A stretch of DNA of 64,000 bases from Labrys wisconsinensis. Its GTDB lineage: Bacteria; Pseudomonadota; Alphaproteobacteria; Rhizobiales; Labraceae. The notes under the pieces are model-generated. The model searched no databases. It had not been told where the DNA came from and was given only the letters and a program-made list of their open reading frames with translations. Each line of letters begins with the position of its first letter. Positions within the stretch are counted from its first letter, which is position 1. The stretch is taken from NCBI RefSeq assembly GCF_030814995.1, contig NZ_JAUSVX010000007.1, positions 124,001 through 188,000 on the forward strand, given 5' to 3'. The translations under genes were made by a program, and so were the position numbers. Below, piece by piece: positions 23,892 to 33,328 of this stretch.

Positions 23892-25595
23892 TCAGGCCCC
23901 GATCAGGGCGAAACGGTCGACGTCGACCATGCCCCTGTCGGAAATCTTGAGGTGCGGGATGACAGGCAGCGGCAGGAAGGCCACCTGCAGGAACGGCTCG
24001 GTCAGCGTCACGCCGAGGCCCTTGGCCGCCGCGCGCAGCGGCATCAGCGCGTCGCGCACGTCCTCGAAGCGCATCAGGCTCATCAGGCCGGCGACGGGCA
24101 GCGCCACCTCGGCCAGCACCCGGCCGCCCTCGGCGACGACGAAGCCGCCGCCGATCTCGCCGAGCCGGTTGCAGGCCAGCGCCATGTCGGCCTCGTCGGC
24201 GCCGACCACGGTGATGTTGTGGCTGTCATGGCCGACGGAGGAGGCGATGGCGCCGCGCTTCAGGCCGAAGCCGCGCACGAAGCCGACGCCGATATTGCCG
24301 TTGACGCCGTGGCGCTCGACCACCGCCACCTTGACCACGTCCTGGCCGAGGTCGATGCGCCGCTCGCCGTCGGCGAAGGGCAGCTCGAGGGTGAGGTGCT
24401 CGGTGATGATCTTGCCGGGGATGACGCCGATGACCGGCGTGGCCGGGCCTGCGCCCGGAGCCCGGAACGCGCCCGCCTCGACATGCGGCGCCCGCATCGA
24501 GTCGAGCCCGACCGGCTCGACCGTGCCGCGCGTGGCGAACAGCGCCTCGTCGACGAGGCGGCCGGCCGAGATCACCGTCTGCACGCCGCAGCGGGCGAGG
24601 TCGTCGATCAGCACGATGTCGGCCCGGCGGCCGGGCGCGATCATGCCGCGATCCCTGAGGCCGAAGGCGGTGGCGGCCGAGAGCGTGGCGACGCGGTAGA
24701 CCGCCAGGGGTGGGGCGCCGAGGGCGATGGCGGTGCGGATGATGAAGTCGAGATGCCCCTCCTCGGCGATGTCGAGCGGATTGCGGTCGTCGGTGCAGAA
24801 GGCGAGGTAGGGCGAGGTCTCGATCGAGATGATCTCGGCCAGGGCATGCAGGTCCTTCGACACCGAGCCTTCGCGGATCAGGATGGTCATGCCCTTGGCG
24901 AGCTTTTCCCGCGCCTCGGCGGCCGTGGTGGTCTCGTGGTCGGTGCGGATGGTGGCGGCGAGATAGGCGTTGAGGTCCTTGCCGCGCAGCAGCGGCGCAT
25001 GGCCGTCGATATGGCCGCCCTGGAACAGGAGGAGCTTGTCGAGGCAGCCGGGATCGGCATGGATCACGCCGGGAAAGTTCATGAACTCGGCGAGGCCGAT
25101 CGTCCTGGGGTTGCCGATGAAGGGTTTCAGGTCGGCGGCCTCGAGCCGGGCGCCGGCAGTCTCCAGATGGGTCGCCGGCACGCAGCTCGAGAGCTGGACG
25201 CGCAGATCCAGCGCGGTATGGGCGGCGCTCTCCAGGAAATAGCGGATGCCCTCGGCGCCGATGACATTGGCGATCTCGTGGGGGTCGCAGATCGCCGTGG
25301 TGACGCCGTGGCGCAGCACGCAGCGGTCGAACTCGGCCGGGGTGACGAGCGAGGATTCCACATGCAGATGCGTGTCGATGAAGCCGGGGACGGCGATGAG
25401 GCCGCGGGCGTCGATCTCGCGCCGCCCCCTGTATTCGCCATAGGTGCCGACGATGCGGTCGCCGCACACCGCGATGTCGGTCTCGACCAGCGCGCCGGTG
25501 ATCAGGTCGAGCAGCCGGGCGCCCTTGACCACGAGGTCGGCCGGCTCGCCCCCCCTGCCCTGTGCGATCATTCGGGAGAGGTCGCTGGCCTGCAT
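23892..25595 (-). CDS. ade: Adenine deaminase
   Basis: A 567-residue amidohydrolase-fold enzyme converting adenine to hypoxanthine and ammonia in purine salvage. The N-terminal metal motif is H76 and H78 in [31 protein letters not shown] and the C-terminal [13 protein letters not shown] are characteristic of AdeC-type deaminases. Full length for the family. The downstream flavoprotein gene starts 3 bp later. Confidence 0.93.
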   Translation of the reverse strand: MQASDLSRMIAQGRGGEPADLVVKGARLLDLITGALVETDIAVCGDRIVGTYGEYRGRREIDARGLIAVPGFIDTHLHVESSLVTPAEFDRCVLRHGVTTAICDPHEIANVIGAEGIRYFLESAAHTALDLRVQLSSCVPATHLETAGARLEAADLKPFIGNPRTIGLAEFMNFPGVIHADPGCLDKLLLFQGGHIDGHAPLLRGKDLNAYLAATIRTDHETTTAAEAREKLAKGMTILIREGSVSKDLHALAEIISIETSPYLAFCTDDRNPLDIAEEGHLDFIIRTAIALGAPPLAVYRVATLSAATAFGLRDRGMIAPGRRADIVLIDDLARCGVQTVISAGRLVDEALFATRGTVEPVGLDSMRAPHVEAGAFRAPGAGPATPVIGVIPGKIITEHLTLELPFADGERRIDLGQDVVKVAVVERHGVNGNIGVGFVRGFGLKRGAIASSVGHDSHNITVVGADEADMALACNRLGEIGGGFVVAEGGRVLAEVALPVAGLMSLMRFEDVRDALMPLRAAAKGLGVTLTEPFLQVAFLPLPVIPHLKISDRGMVDVDRFALIGA

Positions 25596-25679
25596 GAGAG
25601 TCGCTCCGCGTTGACGGCGGGAACGTCCGCCGATTTGCAGGCGACGGCAAGGGGGAAGATGCGAGGGGCGCCGCTTGCC

Positions 25680-26537
25680 TCAGCGCAGGCCGTGCCGGGC
25701 GGCCCAGGCGGCGATGGCGGCGGCGATCGCCGCGGGCTGGTCCTCCGGCGCGAGATGGCGCGCCGGCCCGCAGCCGACCACGTCGAGCGCCGCGATGGTG
25801 CGGCGGCACCAGTCGGCCATCTCGGGGCCGATCAGCAGCGTCTCGACGCCGTCGAAGGTCATCAGCAGCTTCGGGACCTCCGGGCTCGCGGCCAGCCAGG
25901 CGTCGTAGGCCGCCACCCGGGCGGCGACATCGGCCGGCTCGCCCTCGATCGGGAAGGCGCGCGGCCAGGCCAGCAGCGGTCGGCGGCTGTCGCGCGTCGG
26001 ATAGGGCGCGCGATAGGCCGCGAGATCCGCCTCGGCGAGCGGCTCGCGCACGGTGGCGCGCAGGGACACCTCCATGAAGACATTCTCGTCGAGCACCTTG
26101 GCCTCGCCGCTGCCGGGCGCCCGCAACGCCTCGATACGGGCCCGCGCCGGGCCGGGGAAGTCGCCCCAGGTCATCGGCCGCACGATGGTCTCGAGGAAGG
26201 CGAGCCCACGCACCCGGCCGGGATGCCGGGCCGCCCAGTCGAAGGCCAGCGCCCCGCCCCAGTCATGGCCGACCAGCACCACGCCCTCGAGCCCCAGCGC
26301 GTCGAACCAGGCGTCGAGATAGCGGGCATGGTCGGCGAAACCATAGGCGATGGCGGGCTTGCCGGAGGCGCCCATGCCGATGAGGTCGGGCGCCAGGCAG
26401 CGGCCGGCACCGATGCCGGGCGTCACGTTGCGCCAGAGGTGAGAGGAGGTCGGGTTGCCGTGCAGGAAGACGAAGGGCCTGCCCGCCCCCGCCTCCGCAT
26501 AGGCCATGGTCGAGTCCAGCACATCGATGACGGGCAT
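25680..26537 (-). CDS. Haloalkane dehalogenase, HLD-II/DhaA-like
   Basis: A 285-residue alpha/beta hydrolase with the full dehalogenase catalytic set. The nucleophile is D92 in VGHDWGG and the acid E116 in FLETIVRP. The base is His (about H261) in CGPARHLAPEDQP. The halide-stabilising pair is N28 (HGNPTSS) and W93. The cap stretch ENVFMEVSLR and the APYPTRDSRRPLLAWPR segment are also DhaA-like. It hydrolyses haloalkanes to alcohol and halide. It diverges from a MarR regulator across a 76-bp promoter with symmetrical and direct repeats, so it is probably induced by a small hydrophobic compound. Its natural substrate may not be a pollutant. Confidence 0.88.
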   Translation of the reverse strand: MPVIDVLDSTMAYAEAGAGRPFVFLHGNPTSSHLWRNVTPGIGAGRCLAPDLIGMGASGKPAIAYGFADHARYLDAWFDALGLEGVVLVGHDWGGALAFDWAARHPGRVRGLAFLETIVRPMTWGDFPGPARARIEALRAPGSGEAKVLDENVFMEVSLRATVREPLAEADLAAYRAPYPTRDSRRPLLAWPRAFPIEGEPADVAARVAAYDAWLAASPEVPKLLMTFDGVETLLIGPEMADWCRRTIAALDVVGCGPARHLAPEDQPAAIAAAIAAWAARHGLR

Positions 26538-26572
26538 GGCGATTTCCTCCGCCGGGACGAAATGGTAAGGTG

Positions 26573-26605
26573 CCTGTCTAATAGCAAATAGTCAGGTACC
26601 TGTCT
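26573..26605. promoter_or_regulatory. Candidate MarR operator (inverted plus direct repeat)
   Basis: Between the dehalogenase and MarR starts, CCTGTCTAAT (26573-26582) faces AATAGTCAGG (26587-26596), an 8-of-10 inverted repeat. The motif GTNCCTGTCTA is also present twice as a direct repeat, at 26570-26580 and about 26595-26605. The site is 9 bp or more from the MarR ATG, so binding could repress both genes. Confidence 0.5.
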
Positions 26606-26613
26606 ATATCGCC

Positions 26614-27078
26614 ATGGACGATTGTGCTTCCTCGCGCCCGGCGCTCGGCCTGCTGCTGCGGCTGGTGCATCAGCAATGGACGCAGGCGGTGGACGCGGCG
26701 CTGGAGGCGGCCGGCTTCGGCGACATCCGGCCGCCCCACGCCAACGTCTTCACCTTCGTGCCGGCCGAGGGCATCCAGGTCAGCGAGCTGACCAAGCTGG
26801 CGCGGGTGCGCAAGCAGACCATGACCCAGGCGGTGGAGGAGCTGGAGCAGCTCGGCTATGTCGAACGGCGCCCCGACCCCAGCGACCGCCGCGGCCGCCT
26901 GGTCTTCCTCACCGACCGCGGCCGGGCGGTGCGGCCGATCGCGGTCGCGGCGGGCCGGCAGGTCGATGAGCGCTGGTCCGCGCTCACCAGCCCCGCCGAG
27001 ATCGACGCCCTGCGCGGGGCGTTGCAGTCGCTGCTCGAGCGGCTGCAGGGGGAAGCGGGAGGGCGGCGGGAGGCGTAG
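26614..27078 (+). CDS. MarR family transcriptional regulator
   Basis: A 154-residue winged-helix repressor. The core HTH is VSELTKLARVRKQTMTQAVEELEQLGYV, followed by the wing RRPDPSDRRGRLVFLTDRGR, which matches the MarR DP.D.R...V.LT..G pattern. MarR proteins are dimers that leave their operator when a lipophilic or aromatic ligand binds. The short divergent spacing with the dehalogenase gene and the repeats between them point to autoregulation and control of that gene. Confidence 0.88.
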   Translation: MDDCASSRPALGLLLRLVHQQWTQAVDAALEAAGFGDIRPPHANVFTFVPAEGIQVSELTKLARVRKQTMTQAVEELEQLGYVERRPDPSDRRGRLVFLTDRGRAVRPIAVAAGRQVDERWSALTSPAEIDALRGALQSLLERLQGEAGGRREA

Positions 27079-27144
27079 GCCGGAAGGCGCGGCGGCAGGC
27101 GGTCTCGTTCGCCGGCAACTATGCCGAGCGCAGCGCCTGCAGTT

Positions 27145-27167
27145 CCCCTCCCCGCAAGGGGGAGGGG
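27145..27167. terminator. Palindrome between convergent marR and thiQ
   Basis: Perfect 9-bp arms CCCCTCCCC (27145-27153) and GGGGAGGGG (27159-27167) with a 5-nt loop lie between the two converging stop codons. A related palindrome sits between other convergent genes at 45451-45477. It could serve as a bidirectional terminator or be a dispersed repeat; no T-run is seen. Confidence 0.5.
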
Positions 27168-27210
27168 ATCGGCAAACGTCGCGCCCAGGCTCGCGAATCG
27201 AGGCGCTCCC

Positions 27211-27849
27211 TCACCCGCCCTCGGCAACCCGCCCGTTCTCCACCCGCAGCACGGCGTCGGCGACGCCCTCGACGTCCTCGGGCGTGTGCGTGGTCATCAC
27301 CACGGCGAGGCTCTTCTCGCGCCGGAGGCCGTCGATGAGCGCGACCATGTCGCGCCGCAGCGCCGGGTCGAGGCCGGAGAGCGGCTCGTCGAGCAGCAGC
27401 ACCGGGCGAGTGGTCAGGAGGGCGCGGGCGAGCGCGACGCGCTGGCGCTGGCCGCCGGAGAGCTCGGCCGGGCGGCGCTTGCCGAGCCCGGCGAGGCCGA
27501 CGCGCGCCAGCGCCGCGGCGATGGCGGCATGGTCCGCCGGCTTCAGCCGCAGCGCCGGCGACAGCGCCAGGCCGGCATTGTCGGCGGCGCTGAGAGTCGG
27601 CAGGAGGTTGTGCTCCTGGAAGACGATGGCGACCGGACGTTCGGCCGGCCGGAGCGGCAGGAGATCGCGCCCCTCGAAGGCGAGTTCGCCGCTCGCGACC
27701 CGCTCGAAGCCGGCGACGGCGTTGAGCAGGGTCGACTTGCCGCCGCCGGACGGGCCGACCAGGGCGACGACTGCGCCGCGCGGCACGGCGAGGTCGTAGC
27801 GTCCGACCCAGCCGGGATAGCGGATGGTGAGATCACGGACGAGGAGCAT
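27211..27849 (-). CDS. thiQ: Thiamine ABC transporter ATP-binding protein
   Basis: A 212-residue ATPase. Walker A is GPSGGGKST, the Q-loop VFQEHNLLPTL, the signature LSGGQRQRVALARALL, and Walker B VLLLDEPLSGLD. The EHNLL motif after the Q-loop is typical of ThiQ. Its short length (no C-terminal regulatory domain) is also typical. The start overlaps the end of the thiP gene by 17 bp. It powers uptake of thiamine or thiamine diphosphate bound by ThiB. Expression should be switched off by the TPP riboswitch upstream of thiB. Confidence 0.93.
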   Translation of the reverse strand: MLLVRDLTIRYPGWVGRYDLAVPRGAVVALVGPSGGGKSTLLNAVAGFERVASGELAFEGRDLLPLRPAERPVAIVFQEHNLLPTLSAADNAGLALSPALRLKPADHAAIAAALARVGLAGLGKRRPAELSGGQRQRVALARALLTTRPVLLLDEPLSGLDPALRRDMVALIDGLRREKSLAVVMTTHTPEDVEGVADAVLRVENGRVAEGG

Positions 27850-29398
27850 GGGCCCTCCGTCCGAGCCAGTCCGCCAGCAGGAACAGGACGAGCACCAGGC
27901 AAGCCAGCAGCGCCGCCACGCCCTCTGCGTCGGCGATGCGGTAGGCGCCGAGCTTCTCGTAGAGCAGCGCCGGCAGGGTGACGAGCGCATCGGAGCCGAA
28001 CAGGGTGACGACGCCGAGATCGCCGAGCGACAGCGCCGCGGCATAGGCGAAGGCGGCCCCGGCCGAGGTGGCGGCGAGCGGCCATTCGATCAGGCGCAGC
28101 CGCGCCAGCCCGCCCATGCCGAGGCTCGCGGCCAGGCGGCCGTAGCGCTCGGCCGCCAGGGCGAGCGGCGGCTCGACCAGCCGATGGACGAAGGGGAGCG
28201 CCATCATGGCGTTGACCAGCACCATGGTCGGCAGGGCGATCGCCGCGGGATCGCCGACGCCGCGGGCGATGAGGTAGAGCCCGGCGGCGAAGGCCAGCGG
28301 CGGCACGGCGATGATGAGGAGCGGCGCCACCGTGACCAGCGCCGCCAGGCGCCGCGCCCCGGCTTCGGCCAGCGCGGCGCGGGCACGCGCCAGGGCCATG
28401 GCCGCGGCCAGGGCGAGGAGCGCGGCCGGCAGGGCGACGGCGAGGCTGGTGGCGAGCGCCAGCGCCGTCTGCGCCCCGGCCGTGCCGAGGACGGCGCGCC
28501 CGCTCCAGGCGATGGCGGCGAGCGGCGGCAGGATCAGGCCGGCGGCCGCGAGCAGGATCAGGCCGTCGACGAGGCGCAGGGCCGGGACGCCGCGGTCGGG
28601 CCGCTCGATCGGCCGGCCGGCGGCGCCGGTCTCGGGCGGACGCACCAGCAGCGGCGCGGCGGCGGCGACGATCAGCGCCATGGCGCCGATCTGCAGCACC
28701 GCGAGCAGCGCCGCACGGCCGAAATCGACGTCGAAGCGCAACGCCTCGTAGATCGCCACCTCGAAGGTGGCGGAGCCCGGCCCGCCGCCGAGCGCCAGGG
28801 GAATGGCGAAGCTGGTGGCGCAGGCGATGAAGACGAGCAGCCCGAGCGCCGGCGTCTCGCGCCGGAGGATCGGCAGGTCGATCAGGCGCAGCACCGCGCC
28901 CGCCGGCATGCCGAGCATGGCGGCGAGCCGCCAATGCTCGCCTGGCACGGCCTCGACCGCGGCGAGATAGACGCGCGCGGCGAAGGCGGCATTGAAGAAG
29001 ACATGCGCCAGCAGGATGCCGGTGAGCCCATAGATCGAGACGCGCGGCAACCCGAGGGCAGCCAGGCCGTCATTGACGAGCCCGGCGCGGCCGAACACGG
29101 CGGTGAGCGCGAAGACCAGCACGATCGCCGGCAGCGCCGTGGCGACGCCCAGCAGGGAGAGGAAGGCGCCGCGCAGCGGAAAGCGCCGCCGCGCCAGGGC
29201 CAGCGCCAGCAACGCGCCGGCAAGGAGCGACAGCAGCGTCGACAGGCCGGCCTGCAGCACGGTGAAGCCGGCGATCGCGGCGAGATAGGCGAGATCGGCA
29301 TGGAGCGCGCCGGCCCCCGGCGCGGCCAGGATCAGGCCGCCGAGCGAGGCTGCGACCAGCAACGCAAGGATGCCGAGAATGGCGAGACCGGGGATCAC
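27833..29398 (-). CDS. thiP: Thiamine ABC transporter permease
   Basis: A 521-residue permease formed of two fused transporter domains, as in E. coli ThiP, with about twelve membrane helices. Two EAA loops are visible: VEAVPGEHWRLAAMLGMPAG in the first half and AERYGRLAASLGMGGLARL in the second. It lies between thiB (28 bp upstream) and thiQ (overlapping by 17 bp), the standard thiBPQ order. Confidence 0.93.
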   Translation of the reverse strand: MIPGLAILGILALLVAASLGGLILAAPGAGALHADLAYLAAIAGFTVLQAGLSTLLSLLAGALLALALARRRFPLRGAFLSLLGVATALPAIVLVFALTAVFGRAGLVNDGLAALGLPRVSIYGLTGILLAHVFFNAAFAARVYLAAVEAVPGEHWRLAAMLGMPAGAVLRLIDLPILRRETPALGLLVFIACATSFAIPLALGGGPGSATFEVAIYEALRFDVDFGRAALLAVLQIGAMALIVAAAAPLLVRPPETGAAGRPIERPDRGVPALRLVDGLILLAAAGLILPPLAAIAWSGRAVLGTAGAQTALALATSLAVALPAALLALAAAMALARARAALAEAGARRLAALVTVAPLLIIAVPPLAFAAGLYLIARGVGDPAAIALPTMVLVNAMMALPFVHRLVEPPLALAAERYGRLAASLGMGGLARLRLIEWPLAATSAGAAFAYAAALSLGDLGVVTLFGSDALVTLPALLYEKLGAYRIADAEGVAALLACLVLVLFLLADWLGRRAHAPRP

Positions 29399-29426
29399 GG
29401 GGCATGCCTCCCCTCTCCCGGCCCCT

Positions 29427-30428
29427 TCACTTCGCCATGGCCGCCAGCCATTCGTCGATCCAGGCGCGGCGGTCGGCGGCGAGCCGGGCGGGATCCGAGA
29501 TCAGCGCCTTGGCCGGCACGGGGACTGCCTTGAAGCTCTCGGGCAGGCCGGCGGCGGGAGTCCTGGCCGGATACATCCAGTTGGTCTCGGGCAGCAGCGC
29601 CTGCGCTTCGTCGGAGAGCAGGAAGGCGAGGAACCGGCGGCCGAGCTCCGGCTGCTTCGAGGTGGCGACCAAGCCGGCGACCTCGAACTGGGTGGCGTGG
29701 CCCTCGGGGAACATGGCGGCGTGGTAGTTGAACTTCTTCTCCGCGCCGATGTGGTAGGCCGGCGAGGTGGAATAGGACAGCACCATGTCGGCCTCGCCCT
29801 TCAGGAACAGGCCGTAGGCCTCCGACCAGCCCTTGGTGACGGTGACGACCCGCGGCTTCAGCTTGGTCCAGGCCTCGGCCGCCTTGTCGCCGTAGACCGC
29901 CTTCATCCAGGCGAGCAGGCCGAGCCCGGGGGTGGAGGTGCGCGGGTCCTCGATGACGATGGTCGGGCCCTTGGGATCGTCCACGAGATCGGCGAGGCTG
30001 GCCGGCGGGGTCTTGAGCTTGTCGGCATCGTAGACGAAGGCGAAATAGCCCCAGTCGAACGGCACGAAGGTCTTGTCGGTCCAGGGGGCCGGCAGCGACA
30101 GGCCCTGCGTCGAGACGCCGTGCGGCGCGAACAGGCCGGAAGCCTCGGCCTCGCCCATCAGGTTGTCGTCGAGGCCGACCACGACGTCCGCCCTGGTCGA
30201 GGCGCCCTCGAGCTTGAGCTTGGCGAACAGGGCGCCGCCGTCCTCCGCCGAGGCGAAGGCGAGCGTGCAGCCGCAGGTCGCCTCGAAGACCTTCTTCAGC
30301 GCCTGGCCGGGGCCGTAGTCGCCGACGAAGCTCTCATAGGTGTAGACGGTGAGGACCGGCTTGTCCTCGGCCGCCGCGCCGCTCGCCGCCAGGGCGAGGG
30401 CGAAGGCGGCCGCCAGTCTTTTCAGCAT
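29427..30428 (-). CDS. thiB: Thiamine ABC transporter substrate-binding protein
   Basis: A 333-residue periplasmic protein with a clear signal peptide (MLKRLAAAFALALAASGAAA) and the ThiB-type opening VLTVYTYESFVGDYGPGQAL. The downstream stretch DWGYFAFVYD and the tail ETNWMYPA are also ThiB-like. The ATG at 30428 is preferred over 30434 because GGGAG then has normal spacing. It is the first gene behind the TPP riboswitch, so thiamine shortage should raise expression. Confidence 0.93.
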   Translation of the reverse strand: MLKRLAAAFALALAASGAAAEDKPVLTVYTYESFVGDYGPGQALKKVFEATCGCTLAFASAEDGGALFAKLKLEGASTRADVVVGLDDNLMGEAEASGLFAPHGVSTQGLSLPAPWTDKTFVPFDWGYFAFVYDADKLKTPPASLADLVDDPKGPTIVIEDPRTSTPGLGLLAWMKAVYGDKAAEAWTKLKPRVVTVTKGWSEAYGLFLKGEADMVLSYSTSPAYHIGAEKKFNYHAAMFPEGHATQFEVAGLVATSKQPELGRRFLAFLLSDEAQALLPETNWMYPARTPAAGLPESFKAVPVPAKALISDPARLAADRRAWIDEWLAAMAK

Positions 30429-30507
30429 CGGCATGCTCCCTTGCGCGCGGGGCCGCGGCCGGGATCGCATGCGCCGATGCGGCTGACACGGCACGGTCGC
30501 TGCAAGG

Positions 30508-30594
30508 CTCATCCCTCCGCCGGCACGACCCGGATCAGGTTCGACGGGTTGGCACGACGCCTCTCAGCCCGGATCGGGCACCCCGTGAGACGGG
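30508..30594 (-). ncRNA. TPP riboswitch (THI element)
   Basis: The minus-strand leader of thiBPQ contains the universal TPP aptamer blocks in order: CGGGGTGCC, GGCTGAGAGG, AACCTGATCCGGGT and the closing GGCGGAGGGATGAG. The pairing layout (P1 outer stem, P2/P3 with CTGAGA, P4/P5 with ACCTGATCC) fits. It ends 80 nt before the thiB start. TPP binding is expected to reduce translation or transcription of the operon; no clear anti-terminator pair was traced. Confidence 0.95.
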
Positions 30595-30742
30595 CCTTTG
30601 TTACAACGGCGCGACGGGCTTGGGAAGGCCGCGCCGCGGCCGGCTGCCCGCGCTTGGCAAAGCAGCGGGCGCGTGCCAGAACAAATGTCATCGAACCGTC
30701 ACACCGCCATCCGCGGGGGCGGCGCACGAACCGGCATTCCAT

Positions 30743-32608
30743 ATGACTTTGAAGACGATTGCGAAAACCCTGGGGGATCTCGCCTCCTCCGGCCTCGACG
30801 GCGCGGACCTCCTGGCGCAGATCCAGGTCCGCCATCCCGGCGTGACGCCGCACGAGATCGCCCGCGCCGCGCTCGGAGCCGTGACCGACCCTTTTGCCGA
30901 TCCGGCCCTGCCCGGCCGTTCGCTCTACGATCTGGCGATCGGCCTCCTGCGCAGCACGACGCATGTCCCGGAGGATGAGGCCGCCATGGGTGCGCCGGAC
31001 CTGCCGCCAGCCGACGAGACGCCGGCACCCGACCCCGCCGAGCCGGCGCCGGAGCCGCCGCCCCTGCCCATTGCCGGCATCGAGGTGGAGCTGAAGCTCG
31101 TGGCGCCGGCGGGCATCCTCGCCGCCATCGTCCGCGCGCCCATGCTCGACTCCCTCGCGCGCAACCGCGGCACGGTGCGCCATCTCCAGACCACCTATTA
31201 CGACACGCCCGACCTGGCGCTGCGCCGGGCCGGCATCGCGCTGCGCATCCGGCGCTGCGGCCGGCAGATCGTGCAGACCCTGAAGCTCGGCCCGGGCGGT
31301 CCCGGCCGGTCCCGCCGCGAATGGGAGATGGCGCTGGCCGAGGAAGCGCTCGACATCGAGGCGCTGCTGCCGGTCGTGCCGGCGGAGGTCGCCGCCGTCC
31401 TGCGGCGGCAGGCGCCGGCGCCGGTGTGCTCCACGCGGATCAGCCGCCAGCGCCGCCTGCTCGACCTGCCCGGCGGCGTGGTCGAGCTCGCCTTCGACCA
31501 GGGGCTGGCGCAGGCGGGCGAGCGGACCGCGCCGATTGAGGAGATCGAGCTGGAGCTGAAGGCGGGCGGCGCCGGCCTGCTCTACGGGCTGGCGCAGCGG
31601 CTGAGCGAGCTCGGCCCGGTGCGGCTCTCGACGGTGACCAAGGCCGAGCGCGGCCACGCCCTGCTCGGCGACGGGCCGCTCCCGGCAGTGCGGACGACGG
31701 GGAGCGTGGCCGGCGCGGCGCTGTCGACGGACGAGGCCGTCGCCGCGATCCTGCGCGAAGATCTCAACCATCTCCTCGCCAACCAGCCGGTCGCCGAGGA
31801 GGGACGCAACCCCGACGGCGTGCACCAGATGCGGGTGGCGCTGCGGCGCCTGCGCTCGGCGCTGGCGCTGCTGCGGCCGCTGGCGCCCTCGCCGGCGCTC
31901 GACGGCCTCCGGGCCGAGGCCAAATGGCTGGCGGGAAGCCTCGGCGATGCGCGCAACTGGGACGTGTTCCTGGCGGACACCCTGCCCCGCATCGCCGCGG
32001 CCTGCCCGCTCGCCGAGGGCTTCGAGGCCTTGCGGCTGCACGCCGAGGCCCATCGCGAAGCCGGCTATGCCAAGGTCCGGTCGGCCCTCGCCGACGGGCG
32101 GGCCGGCCGCTTCGCCATCGCCCTCGGCGCCTGGATCGAGCAGCGCGGCTGGCGCAGCGCCGTCAGCAGCGAGGACCTCGCCGTGCTGGCCGCGCCGCTG
32201 CCGGCCTTCGCCGAGCCGGCGCTCGTCCGGCATCACCGCAAGGCCCTGCGCCGCGGGCACGGCATGAAGCGCCTGTCGGTGCCGGCACGGCACGAGCTGC
32301 GCCTGGCGGTGAAGAAGCTGCGCTACCAGTTCGAGTTCTTCGCGCCGCTCTTCGCCGGCCGCAAGCAGGCCAGGACCTATGCCCGCCGCCTCGGCCGGCT
32401 GCAGGACGGGCTCGGCCGCTACAACGACCTCGCCGCCACGCACCAGCTCGTCGTGGCTCTGGACGGCGACCCGCTGCCCGCAGCCGGCCGGCTGGCGCTG
32501 GGCGCGATCATCGGCTGGCAGGCCCGCGACCTGCCCGAGGTCGAGCGCGTCCTGCGCCGGCGTTGGCGGGCCTTCCGCAACGTCGGGCCGCCCTGGCAGG
32601 ACGCCTGA
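30743..32608 (+). CDS. CYTH-CHAD domain protein with N-terminal extension
   Basis: A 621-residue protein. The first about 110 residues are not CYTH: they contain a helical part and a Pro/Glu-rich linker. The CYTH domain at about 113-320 begins with the ExExK signature (IEVELKL) and contains YYDTPDLALRRAGIALRIRR in two parts. The CHAD domain (about 340-615) starts with VHQMRVALRRLRSAL and later has HELRLAVKKLRYQFEFF; its conserved His and basic residues bind polyphosphate. Such proteins associate with polyphosphate granules or cleave triphosphates. The ATG at 30743 is chosen by domain order; no strong ribosome site is seen. It diverges from the TPP-controlled operon. Confidence 0.88.
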   Translation: MTLKTIAKTLGDLASSGLDGADLLAQIQVRHPGVTPHEIARAALGAVTDPFADPALPGRSLYDLAIGLLRSTTHVPEDEAAMGAPDLPPADETPAPDPAEPAPEPPPLPIAGIEVELKLVAPAGILAAIVRAPMLDSLARNRGTVRHLQTTYYDTPDLALRRAGIALRIRRCGRQIVQTLKLGPGGPGRSRREWEMALAEEALDIEALLPVVPAEVAAVLRRQAPAPVCSTRISRQRRLLDLPGGVVELAFDQGLAQAGERTAPIEEIELELKAGGAGLLYGLAQRLSELGPVRLSTVTKAERGHALLGDGPLPAVRTTGSVAGAALSTDEAVAAILREDLNHLLANQPVAEEGRNPDGVHQMRVALRRLRSALALLRPLAPSPALDGLRAEAKWLAGSLGDARNWDVFLADTLPRIAAACPLAEGFEALRLHAEAHREAGYAKVRSALADGRAGRFAIALGAWIEQRGWRSAVSSEDLAVLAAPLPAFAEPALVRHHRKALRRGHGMKRLSVPARHELRLAVKKLRYQFEFFAPLFAGRKQARTYARRLGRLQDGLGRYNDLAATHQLVVALDGDPLPAAGRLALGAIIGWQARDLPEVERVLRRRWRAFRNVGPPWQDA

Positions 32609-32623
32609 GCCCGCGAAGGCGTC

Positions 32624-33313
32624 TCAGGCCTGCGCGGCGGCGGCCGACGCGTCCCGGCCGTCGAGCCGCTCGGCCACGAAGGCCTTGAGCCGGGCATCGG
32701 CGAAATGCGGGACGGCGAGCGCCGCCCCCTCCTCCAGCAGGCGCTCGGCGGACAGCCCGGTGGTGAGGCCGACCACGGCGAGGCCCGCGGCGCGGGCCGA
32801 GCGCAGGCCCGACAGGGAATCCTCGAAGGCGAGGCTCCGCCCGGCCACGGCCCCGAGCCGCTCGAGCCCGGTGAGATAGGGCAGCGGGTGCGGCTTGGGG
32901 TGGGCGAGCTCGTCGCCGATCACCACCACCTCGAAGCGATCGGCGAGGCCGATGCCGGCGAGCTCCTGCTCGGCATTGGCGCGCGGCGCGTTGGTGACGA
33001 CGCCGTAGCGCGCGCCCCGGGCATCGAGCCAGTCGAGGAAGGCGACGAGGCCCGTCGCCGGCTCGAGCTCGGTCGCCAGCGCCCGGAACAGCACCTCCTT
33101 CTCGCCGGCCAGCGCCAGCGTCCGCTCCCGCGGCAGGTCCGGCACCAGGCGACCCAGGATCATGTCGTTGGGAAAGCCCATGATCTCGCTGCGGTAGCGC
33201 GCGACGCCGATCTCGACCCCGAACGGCGCGAGCGTGCGGCTCCAGGCCTCGTGATGCAGGTGGTCTGCGTCGACGAGCGTGCCGTCGAGGTCGAAGAGCA
33301 GGGCGCCGGACAT
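32624..33313 (-). CDS. HAD-superfamily phosphatase, beta-phosphoglucomutase-like
   Basis: A 229-residue HAD subfamily IA hydrolase. Motif I is FDLDGTLVDAD (Asp nucleophile and Asp acid/base), motif II VVTNAPRANAE, motif III the Lys in HPKPHPLPYL, and motif IV FEDSLSGLRSARAAG. Residues 15-80 form the helical cap (HHEAWSRTLAPFGVEI, GFPNDMILGRLV), as in beta-phosphoglucomutases and sugar-phosphate phosphatases. It lies 15 bp downstream of an MsbA-like exporter gene. The substrate is unassigned. Confidence 0.87.
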   Translation of the reverse strand: MSGALLFDLDGTLVDADHLHHEAWSRTLAPFGVEIGVARYRSEIMGFPNDMILGRLVPDLPRERTLALAGEKEVLFRALATELEPATGLVAFLDWLDARGARYGVVTNAPRANAEQELAGIGLADRFEVVVIGDELAHPKPHPLPYLTGLERLGAVAGRSLAFEDSLSGLRSARAAGLAVVGLTTGLSAERLLEEGAALAVPHFADARLKAFVAERLDGRDASAAAAQA

Positions 33314-33328
33314 GGGAACTCTCCTTGA

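Noticed and set aside
23304-26591. A plus-strand open frame of about 1,095 codons
   Set aside because: It lies antisense to the flavoprotein, adenine deaminase and dehalogenase genes, all with recognisable catalytic motifs. Its translation is Arg/Gly/His/Ala-rich with no domain, as expected from the complementary strand of GC-rich coding DNA.
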